From Blautia caecimuris (GTDB taxonomy: Bacteria; Bacillota; Clostridia; Lachnospirales; Lachnospiraceae): a DNA stretch of 64,000 bases. A program made the position numbers and the translations under genes. This document shows positions 52,447-61,254 of the stretch, piece after piece (the stretch's first letter is position 1; the number at the start of each line of letters is the position of its first letter). The notes under the pieces are model-generated. The model was not told where the DNA came from. It saw only the letters and a program-made list of their open reading frames with translations, and ran no database searches. Location of the stretch: the NCBI RefSeq assembly GCF_024622975.1, contig NZ_JANJZT010000007.1, forward strand, positions 1 to 64,000, read 5' to 3'.

Positions 52447-52475
52447 ATTGTACCGAAATTTCTCCGATCCCGCAA
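52447..52475 (-). promoter_or_regulatory. Promoter of the zinc-ribbon membrane protein gene
   Basis: TTGCGG (52470-52475), a 17-base spacer and TACAAT (52447-52452) on the minus strand. Confidence 0.6.
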
Positions 52476-52585
52476 GGTAAAAAATAACTTCTGCCGGTTC
52501 CGACCCACAAAACGATGATGTTCAAGGAACCTTCCGGATCACCTTCGGCAATGGCATTTTCACAGCTGAGGTCAATAACTATAAA

Positions 52586-52614
52586 TTGCATTGCACCTGT
52601 TTTCCTGCTATAAT
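52586..52614 (+). promoter_or_regulatory. asnA promoter
   Basis: TTGCAT (52586-52591), a 17-base spacer and TATAAT (52609-52614). A perfect 12-base palindrome CTTATTAATAAG (52619-52630) sits at the predicted transcription start and may be an operator. Confidence 0.75.
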
Positions 52615-52658
52615 ATGGCTTATTAATAAGAGCGCAGCTCGAACGAGGAGGAATTATT

Positions 52659-53666
52659 ATGGAACAATTTAAAATTCCCGCCGGATATCATTCTGATCTT
52701 AATCTTCACGATACCCAGGTGGCAATCAAAACCGTCAAAGATTTTTTTCAGCAGACACTTGCACAGAAGCTGAATCTCCTGCGCGTATCCGCTCCGGTAT
52801 TTGTAGCGCCGTCTTCCGGTCTGAATGATAATCTGAACGGTGTGGAGCGCCCGGTCAGCTTTGATATTAAAGGAATGAACGAAAATGCGGAGATTGTCCA
52901 CTCCCTTGCCAAATGGAAACGCTATGCGCTTAAAAAGTACGGCTTTTCCCACGGAGAGGGACTTTATACTGATATGATCGCTATCCGGAGAGATGAAGAT
53001 ATTGACAATATCCATTCCATTTATGTGGATCAGTGGGACTGGGAAAAGGTGATCACAAAAGAAGAGCGTACCATGGAAACCCTTATCAATACTGTTCGTT
53101 CCATTTACAGTGTTCTGCGCAAAACAGAAAAATACATGGCAGTACAGTACGACTACATTGAAGAAATCCTTCCCAAAGAAATCGCCTTTGTATCCACACA
53201 GGAGCTTGTAGATATGTATCCCGACTGCACTCCCAAGGAACGCGAATATAAAATCGTAAAGGAAAAGGGCGCTGTATTTCTTATGCAGGTAGGAAAAACT
53301 CTTACAGACGGCCAGCGTCACGACGGGCGGGCTCCGGACTATGATGACTGGGAACTGAACGGAGATATCCTTGTGTACTATCCGGTTCTGGATATTGCCC
53401 TTGAGCTTTCCTCCATGGGTATCCGTGTAGACGAAGAAACTCTTGATCTCCAGCTTACAGAAGCAGGATGCAATGACCGCCGTGATCTGCCTTTCCAGAA
53501 GGCTGTTCTCAACAAAGAACTTCCCTACTCTATCGGAGGCGGAATCGGTCAGTCCCGCATCTGCATGTTTTTCTTAAGAAAGGCTCACATCGGCGAGGTA
53601 CATGCTTCTCTGTGGCCTGAGGAAGTTCTTGCGGAAGCAAGGGAAAACGGAGTAAATCTGCTGTAA
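52659..53666 (+). CDS. asnA: Aspartate--ammonia ligase
   Basis: 335 residues. AnsA signatures are ETLINTVRSIYSVLRKTEKY, WDWEKVITKEERTMETLINT, DGRAPDYDDWELNGDILVYY and PYSIGGGIGQSRICMFFLRK; the fold is that of class II aminoacyl-tRNA synthetases. It makes asparagine from aspartate, ammonia and ATP. GGAGG is seven bases before the ATG. No T-box leader precedes it; the leader is only about 40 bases. Confidence 0.97.
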   Translation: MEQFKIPAGYHSDLNLHDTQVAIKTVKDFFQQTLAQKLNLLRVSAPVFVAPSSGLNDNLNGVERPVSFDIKGMNENAEIVHSLAKWKRYALKKYGFSHGEGLYTDMIAIRRDEDIDNIHSIYVDQWDWEKVITKEERTMETLINTVRSIYSVLRKTEKYMAVQYDYIEEILPKEIAFVSTQELVDMYPDCTPKEREYKIVKEKGAVFLMQVGKTLTDGQRHDGRAPDYDDWELNGDILVYYPVLDIALELSSMGIRVDEETLDLQLTEAGCNDRRDLPFQKAVLNKELPYSIGGGIGQSRICMFFLRKAHIGEVHASLWPEEVLAEARENGVNLL

Positions 53667-53837
53667 AAAATATATCTTCATGTTTTTTTCATAGTAGTTT
53701 TCACCAAAATTTAATATTTCATTTATTGACAGCAGAGTACCTTCATACTATCATATCAGTAGAATCGGCAACAAAAAAGAGCGGCAGTTTTTTCATGACC
53801 TGCCCTCACACTGAAATGAAAGACAGAGGTACACAAC

Positions 53838-54287
53838 GTGAATATTTTATTTTTTCTGACACCCAAAAGTGAAGTAGCTTATATATTTGAAGATGAGACA
53901 CTGCGCCAGACTGTGGAAAAAATGGAACACCGGAAATTTTCCTGTATTCCCCTTCTCAGTATGGACGGTCGTTACATAGGAACCATTTCCGAGGGAGATC
54001 TTCTGTGGGGGCTGAAACGGCTGAATACCATGGATGTAAAGGAAATGGAGGATATTTCCATTATGACTATTCCCAGAAGAGCCACCTACAAACCGGTTCA
54101 TGCAGATGCAGATATGGAGGATCTTCTGGACCGGGCCATTAACCAGAATTACGTTCCGGTTATTGACGATCAGGGATTTTTTATCGGGATCATTACCCGT
54201 AAGGAAATCATCAAATACTGTTATAAAGAGCTGAAAGCAGCCTACGCCGACCGCCAGACCGACAGCCCGGCACAAGAAAACAACTAA
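53838..54287 (+). CDS. CBS-domain pair protein
   Basis: 149 residues from a GTG start with AGAGG upstream. Two CBS motifs: EDETLRQTVEKMEHRKFSCI with GRYIGTISEGDLLWG, and ADADMEDLLDRAINQNYVPV with GFFIGIITRKEIIKY. The pair would form one Bateman module binding an adenosine nucleotide such as AMP, ATP or c-di-AMP. There is no attached enzyme or transporter domain. It resembles small YkuL/CbpB-type proteins, but ligand and partner cannot be read here. Confidence 0.87.
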   Translation: MNILFFLTPKSEVAYIFEDETLRQTVEKMEHRKFSCIPLLSMDGRYIGTISEGDLLWGLKRLNTMDVKEMEDISIMTIPRRATYKPVHADADMEDLLDRAINQNYVPVIDDQGFFIGIITRKEIIKYCYKELKAAYADRQTDSPAQENN

Positions 54288-54292
54288 AAGAA

Positions 54293-54337
54293 CCCCCGGC
54301 ATTTATGCATATCACATCAGCATAATGCCGGGGGCTT
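54293..54337. terminator. Bidirectional terminator between the CBS gene and the ABC transporter
   Basis: Stem CCCCCGGCATTTATGC / GCATAATGCCGGGGG (54293-54308 and 54320-54334, one bulged base) with a T run on the minus strand (TTCTTTT) and CTTTCATTT on the plus strand. Confidence 0.85.
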
Positions 54338-54360
54338 TCATTTATTCCTGATATCTTTGT

Positions 54361-55104
54361 TTATAATACCTTTGACAGAAAATCCTTCAGTCTCTGGTTT
54401 TCCGGATGAGCAAAGAACTCCTGAGGTGTGTTCTCCTCCTGGATCTTTCCTTCATCAATAAACATCACACGGGTTGCCACCTCTCTGGCAAATCCCATTT
54501 CATGAGTAACCACAACCATGGTCATTCCGGTCTCTGCAAGCTCTTTCATGATCTCCAGGACTTCACCTACCATTTCAGGGTCAAGAGCGGAAGTAGGCTC
54601 GTCAAACAGCATGACATCCGGATTCATTGCCAGAGCTCTTGCAATGGCAATTCTCTGCTTCTGACCGCCTGATAACTGGCTTGGATAAGCATCTGCCTTG
54701 TCCGGAAGTCCTACACGTTCCAGAAGCTCGTCTGCACGTCTGGAAGCTTCCTCCTTAGTCATCAGTCCAAGCTTTTCCGGAGCCAGCATGATATTTTTTT
54801 TGATGGTCAGGTGAGGAAACAGATTAAACTGCTGGAACACCATACCGATCTTCTGGCGCATTTTGTCAACGTTTACTGATTTATCCGTAATATCTGTACC
54901 CTCAAAAAGAATCTGTCCGCCTGTTGGTATCTCCAGAAGATTCAGAGAACGGAGGAAGGTAGACTTTCCGCATCCGGAAGGTCCGATAATAGCCACTACC
55001 TCGCCTTTGCAGATCTGTGTGGAAATTCCGTTCAGAACCTGCATTCCGTCAAAAGATTTTTTCAGCTCTTTTACATCAATCAATACTTCACCTTTAGCGT
55101 TCAC
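54361..55104 (-). CDS. Polar amino acid ABC transporter, ATP-binding protein
   Basis: 247 residues. Walker [20 protein letters not shown]-loop [14 protein letters not shown], signature [15 protein letters not shown], Walker [21 protein letters not shown] and switch [13 protein letters not shown] are typical of the GlnQ/HisP/ArtM group. GTG at 55104 (GGAGG ten bases upstream, overlapping the permease end) is taken as start; a TTG at 55083 is an alternative. It drives import with the permease and binding protein just upstream. Confidence 0.95.
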   Translation of the reverse strand: MNAKGEVLIDVKELKKSFDGMQVLNGISTQICKGEVVAIIGPSGCGKSTFLRSLNLLEIPTGGQILFEGTDITDKSVNVDKMRQKIGMVFQQFNLFPHLTIKKNIMLAPEKLGLMTKEEASRRADELLERVGLPDKADAYPSQLSGGQKQRIAIARALAMNPDVMLFDEPTSALDPEMVGEVLEIMKELAETGMTMVVVTHEMGFAREVATRVMFIDEGKIQEENTPQEFFAHPENQRLKDFLSKVL

Positions 55105-55795
55105 TGCTTCTCAGCCTCCTTTCCAGTTTTCCTACCAGATAAGACAGGAACATAACAAGAATCAGATAGATTGCCGCAACTGCCAGAAGAGGCAGAAGCG
55201 CTTCGTATGTCTGGCTTCGGATAATATCACCGCCGCGGGTCAGATCGGTAATACCGATATAACCGCTGATGGAGGTTTCTTTCATAAGAACAATAAACTC
55301 ATTTGCCAGCGCAGGAAGTACATTCTTAAACGCCTGAGGAAGAATGATCAGCAGCATTGTCTGGCGGTAATTAAATCCAAGACTTCTACCTGCTTCAAAC
55401 TGTCCCTGGTCAATAGACATGATACCGGAACGGACAATTTCTGCAACATAAGCTGCAGAGTTCAGACCAAAGGCTATGATCGCTGTGATCATTTTTCCCG
55501 GATCATGAACTGCAAACACAACATAATACATGATCAGAAGCTGTACCATTGCCGGCGTTCCCCTGATCACAGTCAGATACACCTTACAGATGGCATTCAG
55601 AATCTTCATTTTTCCGGTCCTGTCATGGGTGGAACGGATCATTGCAATAATAAAGCCAAGTACAATACCGATCAGCACGGCAAATGCAGTAATGATCAGA
55701 GTGGTCTTTAAACCATTAAAAATAAATTCATAACGCTTGTCTTCTATGAAATTCAATCGAAACTTATCAATAAATTCCGCCAAAATATTCACCAC
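55094..55795 (-). CDS. Polar amino acid ABC transporter permease
   Basis: 233 residues, about five membrane segments, with the HisMQ-type motif [20 protein letters not shown] and EAA loop [24 protein letters not shown]-type ending [14 protein letters not shown]. The start is uncertain: GTG at 55795 or 55792, or a later TTG, all with weak ribosome binding sites. It is 136 bases after the binding protein gene and overlaps the ATPase gene. Confidence 0.93.
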   Translation of the reverse strand: MVNILAEFIDKFRLNFIEDKRYEFIFNGLKTTLIITAFAVLIGIVLGFIIAMIRSTHDRTGKMKILNAICKVYLTVIRGTPAMVQLLIMYYVVFAVHDPGKMITAIIAFGLNSAAYVAEIVRSGIMSIDQGQFEAGRSLGFNYRQTMLLIILPQAFKNVLPALANEFIVLMKETSISGYIGITDLTRGGDIIRSQTYEALLPLLAVAAIYLILVMFLSYLVGKLERRLRSSER

Positions 55796-55931
55796 TTTCT
55801 CTTTTATCAGACATCTTTAGCTGCTCATAAGAAATTCCGGGTTCCCATGTCGATGCTGTCGATACCGGGTGCCCGGAACTTCTGTGTCTCTGTTGTCTGT
55901 CATACCTATGACAGGCGCAGGATCTGTTCCA

Positions 55932-56744
55932 TTATTTACGAACAATAATAACCTGTTTTGCAGTTGTATAAGTATCAGTAAAGTTTGCGTTCTCTTTACG
56001 ATCTTCTGTAACAGTCATACCGGCTACACCGATATCAGCCTTTCCGGAAGCTACTGCATTCATGATCGCATTGAATTCCATATCCTCCACTTTCAGCTCA
56101 TAGCCGAGTTTGTCGCAGACTGCCTGTGCCATTTCCACATCAATACCTACAATCTTGTCGCCCTCATAATATTCATATGGAGGGAAAGTTGCATTTGTTG
56201 CCATTGTCAGAGTTCCGTTGGAACGGTCTGCATCTTCCGGTGACTCATACGGGCAGGTACCTTTCACATCGTCAGATCCGATATAGTTTTCGTTGATCTG
56301 GTCAAGAATGCCTTCTTCTTTCAGCTCTTTCAGGGCTCCGTTAATTGCTTCAGTCAGCTCATCATTGCCTTTTTTTACTGCAATGGCATATTCCTCTGTA
56401 GCAAAATCCTCTTCCAGGATTTCCAGATCATCGTTGTTTTTTACAAACTCCTCTGCCGGAAGGCTGTCGATGATAATACAGTCGATCTTGCCCTGTTTCA
56501 GAGCCATTACTGTATCATTTGCTTTGTTGAAACGCTCGATTTTTGTTCCGGCATCATCGCCTTCATACTCGTCTGTCACATAAGTATCTCCAGTGGTTCC
56601 AAGCTGAACTCCGATCTTTTTTCCTGCAAGATCATCAATGCTCTCAACTCCGCTGTCATTGGCAGATACGGTTACTGCACCCATCATAGATGCGGTCATT
56701 GCTGCGCAAAGTGCAAGTGCTGCAAATTTTTTCATGTTTTTCAT
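55932..56744 (-). CDS. Polar amino acid ABC transporter substrate-binding protein, no lipobox
   Basis: 270 residues, GGAGG eight bases upstream. A type II binding fold (SBP_bac_3): IDDLAGKKIGVQLGTTGDTY, TLTMATNATFPPYEYYEGDK, IVGIDVEMAQAVCDKLGYEL, FNAIMNAVASGKADIGVAGM. The usual lobe order appears permuted: the 'GKKIGVQLGT' block is at the N-terminus and the 'ATFPPYEY' block near residue 180, opposite to common family members. The signal (MKNMKKFAALALCAAMTASM) ends VSANDSG with no lipobox Cys at the cleavage site. Specificity cannot be read. Confidence 0.9.
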   Translation of the reverse strand: MKNMKKFAALALCAAMTASMMGAVTVSANDSGVESIDDLAGKKIGVQLGTTGDTYVTDEYEGDDAGTKIERFNKANDTVMALKQGKIDCIIIDSLPAEEFVKNNDDLEILEEDFATEEYAIAVKKGNDELTEAINGALKELKEEGILDQINENYIGSDDVKGTCPYESPEDADRSNGTLTMATNATFPPYEYYEGDKIVGIDVEMAQAVCDKLGYELKVEDMEFNAIMNAVASGKADIGVAGMTVTEDRKENANFTDTYTTAKQVIIVRK

Positions 56745-56815
56745 TTTTGTTTCCTCCTTAAAATAGTATATTTATACATTCTCTTTGCATAAAATTTCTT
56801 CAAATCATGATTTTT

Positions 56816-56880
56816 ATTGTACCATGTTTTTTGCAAAATGCAATAGTTTACTTGCATAATAAAAAATAATTTTCTATAAT
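56816..56880. promoter_or_regulatory. Divergent promoters of the binding protein operon and hydF
   Basis: Minus: TTGCAT (56838-56843), 16 bases, TACAAT (56816-56821). Plus: TTGCAT (56852-56857), 17 bases, TATAAT (56875-56880). The two -35 boxes face each other eight bases apart and form the dyad ATGCAA-N8-TTGCAT, where one bound regulator or polymerase would affect both genes. Confidence 0.68.
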
Positions 56881-56950
56881 AAAAATACTTTCATATGCAC
56901 AAAAAATCACTTTTATACGCACAATCGGTATTTTTATAAGGAGGATATCT

Positions 56951-58243
56951 ATGGGAATGAATCAGACGCCCGCTTCCGAGCGGATACATATCAGTTTTTT
57001 CGGAAAACGAAATGCAGGAAAGTCCAGTATCATAAATGCAATAACCGGTCAGGATCTTGCGATTGTCTCAGATGTAAAAGGCACGACCACGGATCCCGTT
57101 TACAAAACCATGGAACTTCTTCCCCTTGGACCTGTAATGATCATTGATACCCCGGGCATTGACGATGAAGGAGAACTTGGAGCTCTCCGTGTAAAAAAAA
57201 GCTTTCAGGTTTTAAATAAAACAGATATTGCTGTTCTGGTAACAGACATTCATATAGGTAAAACCCGGTGCGAGGAAGAACTGATCCTCCGTTTTCAGGA
57301 AAAAAATATCCCCTGGATCCTGGTTTATAATAAGACAGATCTTGCTTCTGAAACGGAAGCTTTTTCCACTGCTGATTCTATCAAAAGTAATTCTGACACT
57401 TTTGCTGCTTCCGGCGAAAGCGCTTCTCCGGCTTCCTCGGAATCCGGAAAAACAAATGAAATCTATGTAAGCGCAAAAACCGGCAGGGGCATCCATGAGC
57501 TGAAAGAAATGCTTGCTTCCCTGAAACCTGAAGAAACGCATAAATATCCACTGATCGCGGATCTGATTGCCCCGGAAGATCTTGTTCTCCTTGTGGTTCC
57601 CATTGACAAGGCAGCGCCAAAGGGACGCCTGATCCTTCCCCAGCAGCAGACTATCCGCGCGGTTCTGGAAAAAGGAGCCCTTTCTCTTGTAGTCAGAGAT
57701 ACAGAGCTGAAATCCACTCTGGAAAGTTTCAGAAATCATGGAATCACTCCAAAACTTGTGATCACCGACAGTCAGGTTTTCTCAAAGGTGTCAAAAGATA
57801 CCCCGGATACGGTTCCTCTCACCTCCTTTTCCATTCTGTTTGCCAGATATAAAGGAGATCTTGCCACAGTGGTACAGGGCGCTGCCGCTCTTGACAACAT
57901 TCAGGACAACGATAAGATCCTGATCGCGGAAGGATGCACTCACCACCGTCAGTGTGACGATATTGGAACCGTAAAAATCCCTAACTGGATCCGAAGCTAT
58001 ACAAAAAAAGAACCGGAGTTTGTTTTCACCTCCGGAACAGAATTTCCTGATGATCTGAAGGATTACAAACTGGTTGTACACTGCGGCGGCTGTATGCTGA
58101 ATGAAAGAGAGATGAAATACCGGATTGCCTGCTGTCAGGATCAGAACGTTCCTGTTACAAATTACGGTATTCTGATCGCCCGGGTCACAGGAATCCTGAA
58201 AAGAAGCCTTGAACCATTTCCTGATATTTATAAACTGATATAA
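56951..58243 (+). CDS. hydF: [FeFe] hydrogenase H-cluster maturation GTPase HydF
   Basis: 430 residues. GTPase domain: FFGKRNAGKSSIINAITGQD (G1), KGTTTDPVY (G2), IDTPGIDDEGELG (G3), VYNKTDL (G4), VSAKTGRGI (G5). The C-terminal cluster domain has EGCTHHRQCDDIG and VVHCGGCMLNEREM, the C-x-H...HCGGC ligands of the 4Fe-4S cluster that carries the diiron precursor. A ~35-residue Ser/Ala-rich insert sits between G4 and G5. hydE and hydG are not in the window. The organism must make an [FeFe] hydrogenase. Confidence 0.96.
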   Translation: MGMNQTPASERIHISFFGKRNAGKSSIINAITGQDLAIVSDVKGTTTDPVYKTMELLPLGPVMIIDTPGIDDEGELGALRVKKSFQVLNKTDIAVLVTDIHIGKTRCEEELILRFQEKNIPWILVYNKTDLASETEAFSTADSIKSNSDTFAASGESASPASSESGKTNEIYVSAKTGRGIHELKEMLASLKPEETHKYPLIADLIAPEDLVLLVVPIDKAAPKGRLILPQQQTIRAVLEKGALSLVVRDTELKSTLESFRNHGITPKLVITDSQVFSKVSKDTPDTVPLTSFSILFARYKGDLATVVQGAAALDNIQDNDKILIAEGCTHHRQCDDIGTVKIPNWIRSYTKKEPEFVFTSGTEFPDDLKDYKLVVHCGGCMLNEREMKYRIACCQDQNVPVTNYGILIARVTGILKRSLEPFPDIYKLI

Positions 58244-58352
58244 AATTTCTGGAATTTTTATTCTGATTTCACAAAACCATAACATTTTATCTCTATACTT
58301 GATACCGTTATCCGGGAATGAGTATAAATAGTACATAATGAGGAGGAACTCT

Positions 58353-59201
58353 ATGAAGTTTACAAAAATGCAGGGTATTGGAAATGATTATGTATATGTC
58401 AACTGCTTTGAAGAAACCATTGCCGATCCTTCGGCTGTTGCAAGATTTGTCAGCGACAGGCACTTCGGTATCGGCTCTGACGGTCTGATCCTGGTCAAGC
58501 CTTCCGATGTGGCAGACTGCGAAATGGATATGTATAATCTGGACGGCTCGCAGGGAGCCATGTGCGGAAACGGGATCCGCTGTGTGGCAAAATTCGCCTA
58601 CGATCACGGCATCGTCCATAAAAAGAATATTACTGTTAATACAAAAAGCGGAATTAAATATCTGGATCTTGATATCAAAGACGGAAAAGTCTCCTCTGTA
58701 AAAGTAAATATGGGTTCTCCCATTCTTACTGCAAAAATGATCCCTGTCGTATCAGACAAAGAACAGGTGATCAACCAGCCACTTGACGTAAACGGAACTA
58801 TCTGGAATATCACTGCTGTTTCCATGGGCAATCCTCATGCAGTTACCTACATGGAGGATGTAAACAGTCTGGACATTGAAAAGGTAGGGCCTATGTTTGA
58901 AAACCACATTAATTTTCCGGACAGGATCAACACAGAATTTGTCAAAGTCATTGACAGACGCACTCTCCAGATGCGTGTATGGGAAAGAGGCTCCGGAGAG
59001 ACACTGGCCTGCGGAACAGGCGCCTGCGCAGTAGCTGTGGCCTCCACCTTAAACGGCCTGGTTGACGAGGACGTGCCTATTACCGTTAAACTTCTGGGCG
59101 GAGATCTTCAGATCCTCTGGAACCGCCAGGAAAATCTTGTTTACATGACAGGCCCGGCAACTACAGTGTTCGAGGGCGAAATTGATCTTTCTTCTATATA
59201 A
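58353..59201 (+). CDS. dapF: Diaminopimelate epimerase
   Basis: 282 residues from the ATG at 58353 (GAGGAGG upstream; an in-frame upstream start at 58338 lies in that site). Starts MKFTKMQGIGNDYVYVNCFE. The two catalytic Cys are in GAMCGNGIRCVAKFAYDHG and ETLACGTGACAVAVAS. It converts LL- to meso-diaminopimelate for lysine and for the stem peptide used by MurE. Confidence 0.97.
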   Translation: MKFTKMQGIGNDYVYVNCFEETIADPSAVARFVSDRHFGIGSDGLILVKPSDVADCEMDMYNLDGSQGAMCGNGIRCVAKFAYDHGIVHKKNITVNTKSGIKYLDLDIKDGKVSSVKVNMGSPILTAKMIPVVSDKEQVINQPLDVNGTIWNITAVSMGNPHAVTYMEDVNSLDIEKVGPMFENHINFPDRINTEFVKVIDRRTLQMRVWERGSGETLACGTGACAVAVASTLNGLVDEDVPITVKLLGGDLQILWNRQENLVYMTGPATTVFEGEIDLSSI

Positions 59202-59224
59202 AAGAGTACAGAAACAGTAACAAA

Positions 59225-59289
59225 ACAAGACGGACACACTCTGACTGAGAGAATAAAGTGAAATCCTCTCAGCGAGTTGTCCGTCTTGT
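59225..59289. terminator. Two-tier terminator between dapF and aroE
   Basis: An outer perfect 12-bp stem (ACAAGACGGACA / TGTCCGTCTTGT, 59225-59236 and 59278-59289) encloses an inner 7-bp stem (CTGAGAG / CTCTCAG, 59245-59251 and 59266-59272). T-rich flank on the minus strand (TTTTGTTACTG), TTTATATC on the plus strand. Confidence 0.8.
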
Positions 59290-59315
59290 TTATATCTTAT
59301 AGATTTTATGTGTAA

Positions 59316-60191
59316 TCAGCCCTGCTGTTCCTGGAATTTACGGTATTCTTCTACGGGCATGTCCAGGCCTGTATACAGCTTATAGGCTGCCGCGCCCTGC
59401 CACAAAAGCATTCCCCTGCCGCCAATGGTTTTGCAGCCGGCCTCCTTTGCTTCACGGAGAAGCCTTGTCTCCTCAGGATTGTAGACCACATCAGCCACAA
59501 CCAAATCCGGGCGGAACATACTCTTATCTGTAATGAGAGTGGTGTCTTCATGGGGCTTCATGCCTGCCAGAGTGCCATTTACCAGAATATCCGCCTGGGC
59601 AATTTCTTCTCTCAGTCTGTTTTCATCATCCAGGCAGAATACCTGAACCTTACATTCCGGAGCCTCTTTTTTCAGCTTCTCCGCTGTCTGATGAGCTCTC
59701 TCAAGAAACGGATCATCAGGATTAAAAACAGAAATAGAAGCAGCTCCGTCAAGGGCGCACTGTACCTGAATGGCTGTAGCTGCTCCGCCTGCTCCAAGAA
59801 CCACCATTTTCTTTCCTTTTACCTCAACTCCATGCTCCTTCAGGTTCTGTACAAAACCAGTTCCATCTGTAATATGACCTACAAGCTTCCCGTCCTCATT
59901 TACAATGGTGTTTACTGCTCCAATAATCCGTGCTGCCGGTGAAAGCTCGTCTACCAGTCTTGCAGCCTCATTTTTGCAGGGCATGGTAACATTGGCTCCT
60001 CTCATCTTAAAAAGCCGCATGGCATCCAAAGCTGCGCCTACCTGGTCTTCCTTAATATCAAAAGCCATATATGCATAATCCTGTTTATGATACCGGAAGC
60101 TGAAGTTATACATATCCGGTGAACCGGAATGTCCTACCGGGCTTCCGATCAGCATCATAAGTCCTGTTGTTCCCTTTATTCTCTGTTCCAT
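59316..60191 (-). CDS. aroE: Shikimate dehydrogenase
   Basis: 291 residues. Substrate site: LIGSPVGHSGSPDMYNFSFR and MRGANVTMPCKNEAARLVD (Lys and Asp region). NADP site: KKMVVLGAGGAATAIQVQCA. NGTLAGMKPHEDTTL and GGRGMLLWQGAAAYKLYTG complete the family pattern. It reduces 3-dehydroshikimate, though related paralogues act on quinate. GGAGG is upstream of the ATG. It overlaps aroK by 16 bases. Confidence 0.95.
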   Translation of the reverse strand: MEQRIKGTTGLMMLIGSPVGHSGSPDMYNFSFRYHKQDYAYMAFDIKEDQVGAALDAMRLFKMRGANVTMPCKNEAARLVDELSPAARIIGAVNTIVNEDGKLVGHITDGTGFVQNLKEHGVEVKGKKMVVLGAGGAATAIQVQCALDGAASISVFNPDDPFLERAHQTAEKLKKEAPECKVQVFCLDDENRLREEIAQADILVNGTLAGMKPHEDTTLITDKSMFRPDLVVADVVYNPEETRLLREAKEAGCKTIGGRGMLLWQGAAAYKLYTGLDMPVEEYRKFQEQQG

Positions 60192-60757
60192 ATCTTCTGT
60201 CCTCCTGCCATTTTCTGCACCAGCTCTTCACAGATTTCCTGAGTGCTTTTTTCGTCTGTCTCAATGATCAGATCAGCAGCAGCCTCATATTTTTCGCGGC
60301 GTTTTTCCATCAGCTCAGAAATATAGGAAACTGTTTTATTTCCCTCCAGAAGCGGCCGGTCATGGCTATCTTTTACCCGCTCCAGAATCGTTTCCGGTGC
60401 AGCGGTAAGAAGAACCACGCATCCGTTTTTCTTCATTTCCTTTACGTTTCTCTCTCTCATGGGAACACCGCCGCCGCAGGAAATTACTGTGTTGGTCTTT
60501 GCCTGCATTTCAATAAGCAGATTTGTTTCCAGATCCCGGAAATATTCTTCCCCATGCACTGAAAAAATATCGGAAATGCTCATTTTTTCTCTTTCTGCAA
60601 TAATCTGATCCATTTCCACGGTATCCATATTGTATTTTCTGCTGAGGTATTCAGAAACCGTACTTTTTCCCGCGCCCATAAAGCCTATCAGAACAATATT
60701 ACAGGAAAACGGCTTATTGTGAGCCTGCTGCGTTTCCTTTATCAAATTTTCTTTCAT
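60176..60757 (-). CDS. aroK: Shikimate kinase
   Basis: 193 residues. P-loop NIVLIGFMGAGKSTVSEYLS, DTVEMDQIIAEREKMSISDI (Asp pair), FRDLETNLL (shikimate-binding Arg and Glu) and SCGGGVPMRERNV. The C-terminus has RPLLEGN (lid Arg). It phosphorylates shikimate. A ~16-residue N-terminal extension precedes the P-loop. The gene overlaps aroE. Confidence 0.95.
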   Translation of the reverse strand: MKENLIKETQQAHNKPFSCNIVLIGFMGAGKSTVSEYLSRKYNMDTVEMDQIIAEREKMSISDIFSVHGEEYFRDLETNLLIEMQAKTNTVISCGGGVPMRERNVKEMKKNGCVVLLTAAPETILERVKDSHDRPLLEGNKTVSYISELMEKRREKYEAAADLIIETDEKSTQEICEELVQKMAGGQKIWNRE

Positions 60758-60834
60758 TCATTTTACCTTCCGTTCCTTATTTTCCCGGTATCCTGTGACC
60801 TGCTTATGCCCAAACAGGTATACCATTTTCTTAA

Positions 60835-60863
60835 AGTATAACACTTACGTATCACTTTAACAA
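60835..60863 (-). promoter_or_regulatory. aroK-aroE promoter
   Basis: TTGTTA (60858-60863), a 17-base spacer and TATACT (60835-60840) on the minus strand. Confidence 0.68.
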
Positions 60864-60933
60864 TATAAAGTGTAAAAAGGTTCTGTCTGAAAGCTTACAC
60901 ACTCTCAGACAAAGACTTTCCACTTATTTTATA

Positions 60934-61254
60934 TTATCCCAGAAATCCAAGAATCTGCTCTGCCACAAACACTGCCACGCAGGCGCAGAGAGCTACCGTA
61001 AGAAGACTTTTTTCCCGGTATGCTGCGATCAGAGCAGCGCCAAGGCCTGCTGCCCCGGCAATCATTCCGGAAGACGGCGCGGTAAGTATGGCCGGAAATG
61101 TCATTGCTGCCAGACAGGCATAAGGCACATAAAATAAAAAAGACTTCACAAACGGACTTGTAATCTCCTTTTTAAAAAGCACCAGCGGAAGCATACGGAT
61201 CAGATAAGTAACTCCCGCCATAACCAGTATATAAACATAAACACTATGATTCAT
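60934..61254 (-). CDS. azlD: AzlD-type branched-chain amino acid export subunit
   Basis: 106 residues, four hydrophobic segments. VYVYILVMAGVTYLIRMLPL and SFLFYVPYACLAAMTFPAIL are characteristic of AzlD. The ATG has GGAGG six bases upstream and overlaps the end of azlC by 11 bases. AzlCD exports branched-chain amino acids or analogues. It sits opposite in function to the livKHMGF importer at 5.5-10.3 kb. Confidence 0.93.
   Translation of the reverse strand: MNHSVYVYILVMAGVTYLIRMLPLVLFKKEITSPFVKSFLFYVPYACLAAMTFPAILTAPSSGMIAGAAGLGAALIAAYREKSLLTVALCACVAVFVAEQILGFLG

Noticed and set aside
52440-52658. T-box leader upstream of asnA
   Set aside because: The promoter at 52586-52614 leaves a leader of only about 40 bases; no specifier or antiterminator features.
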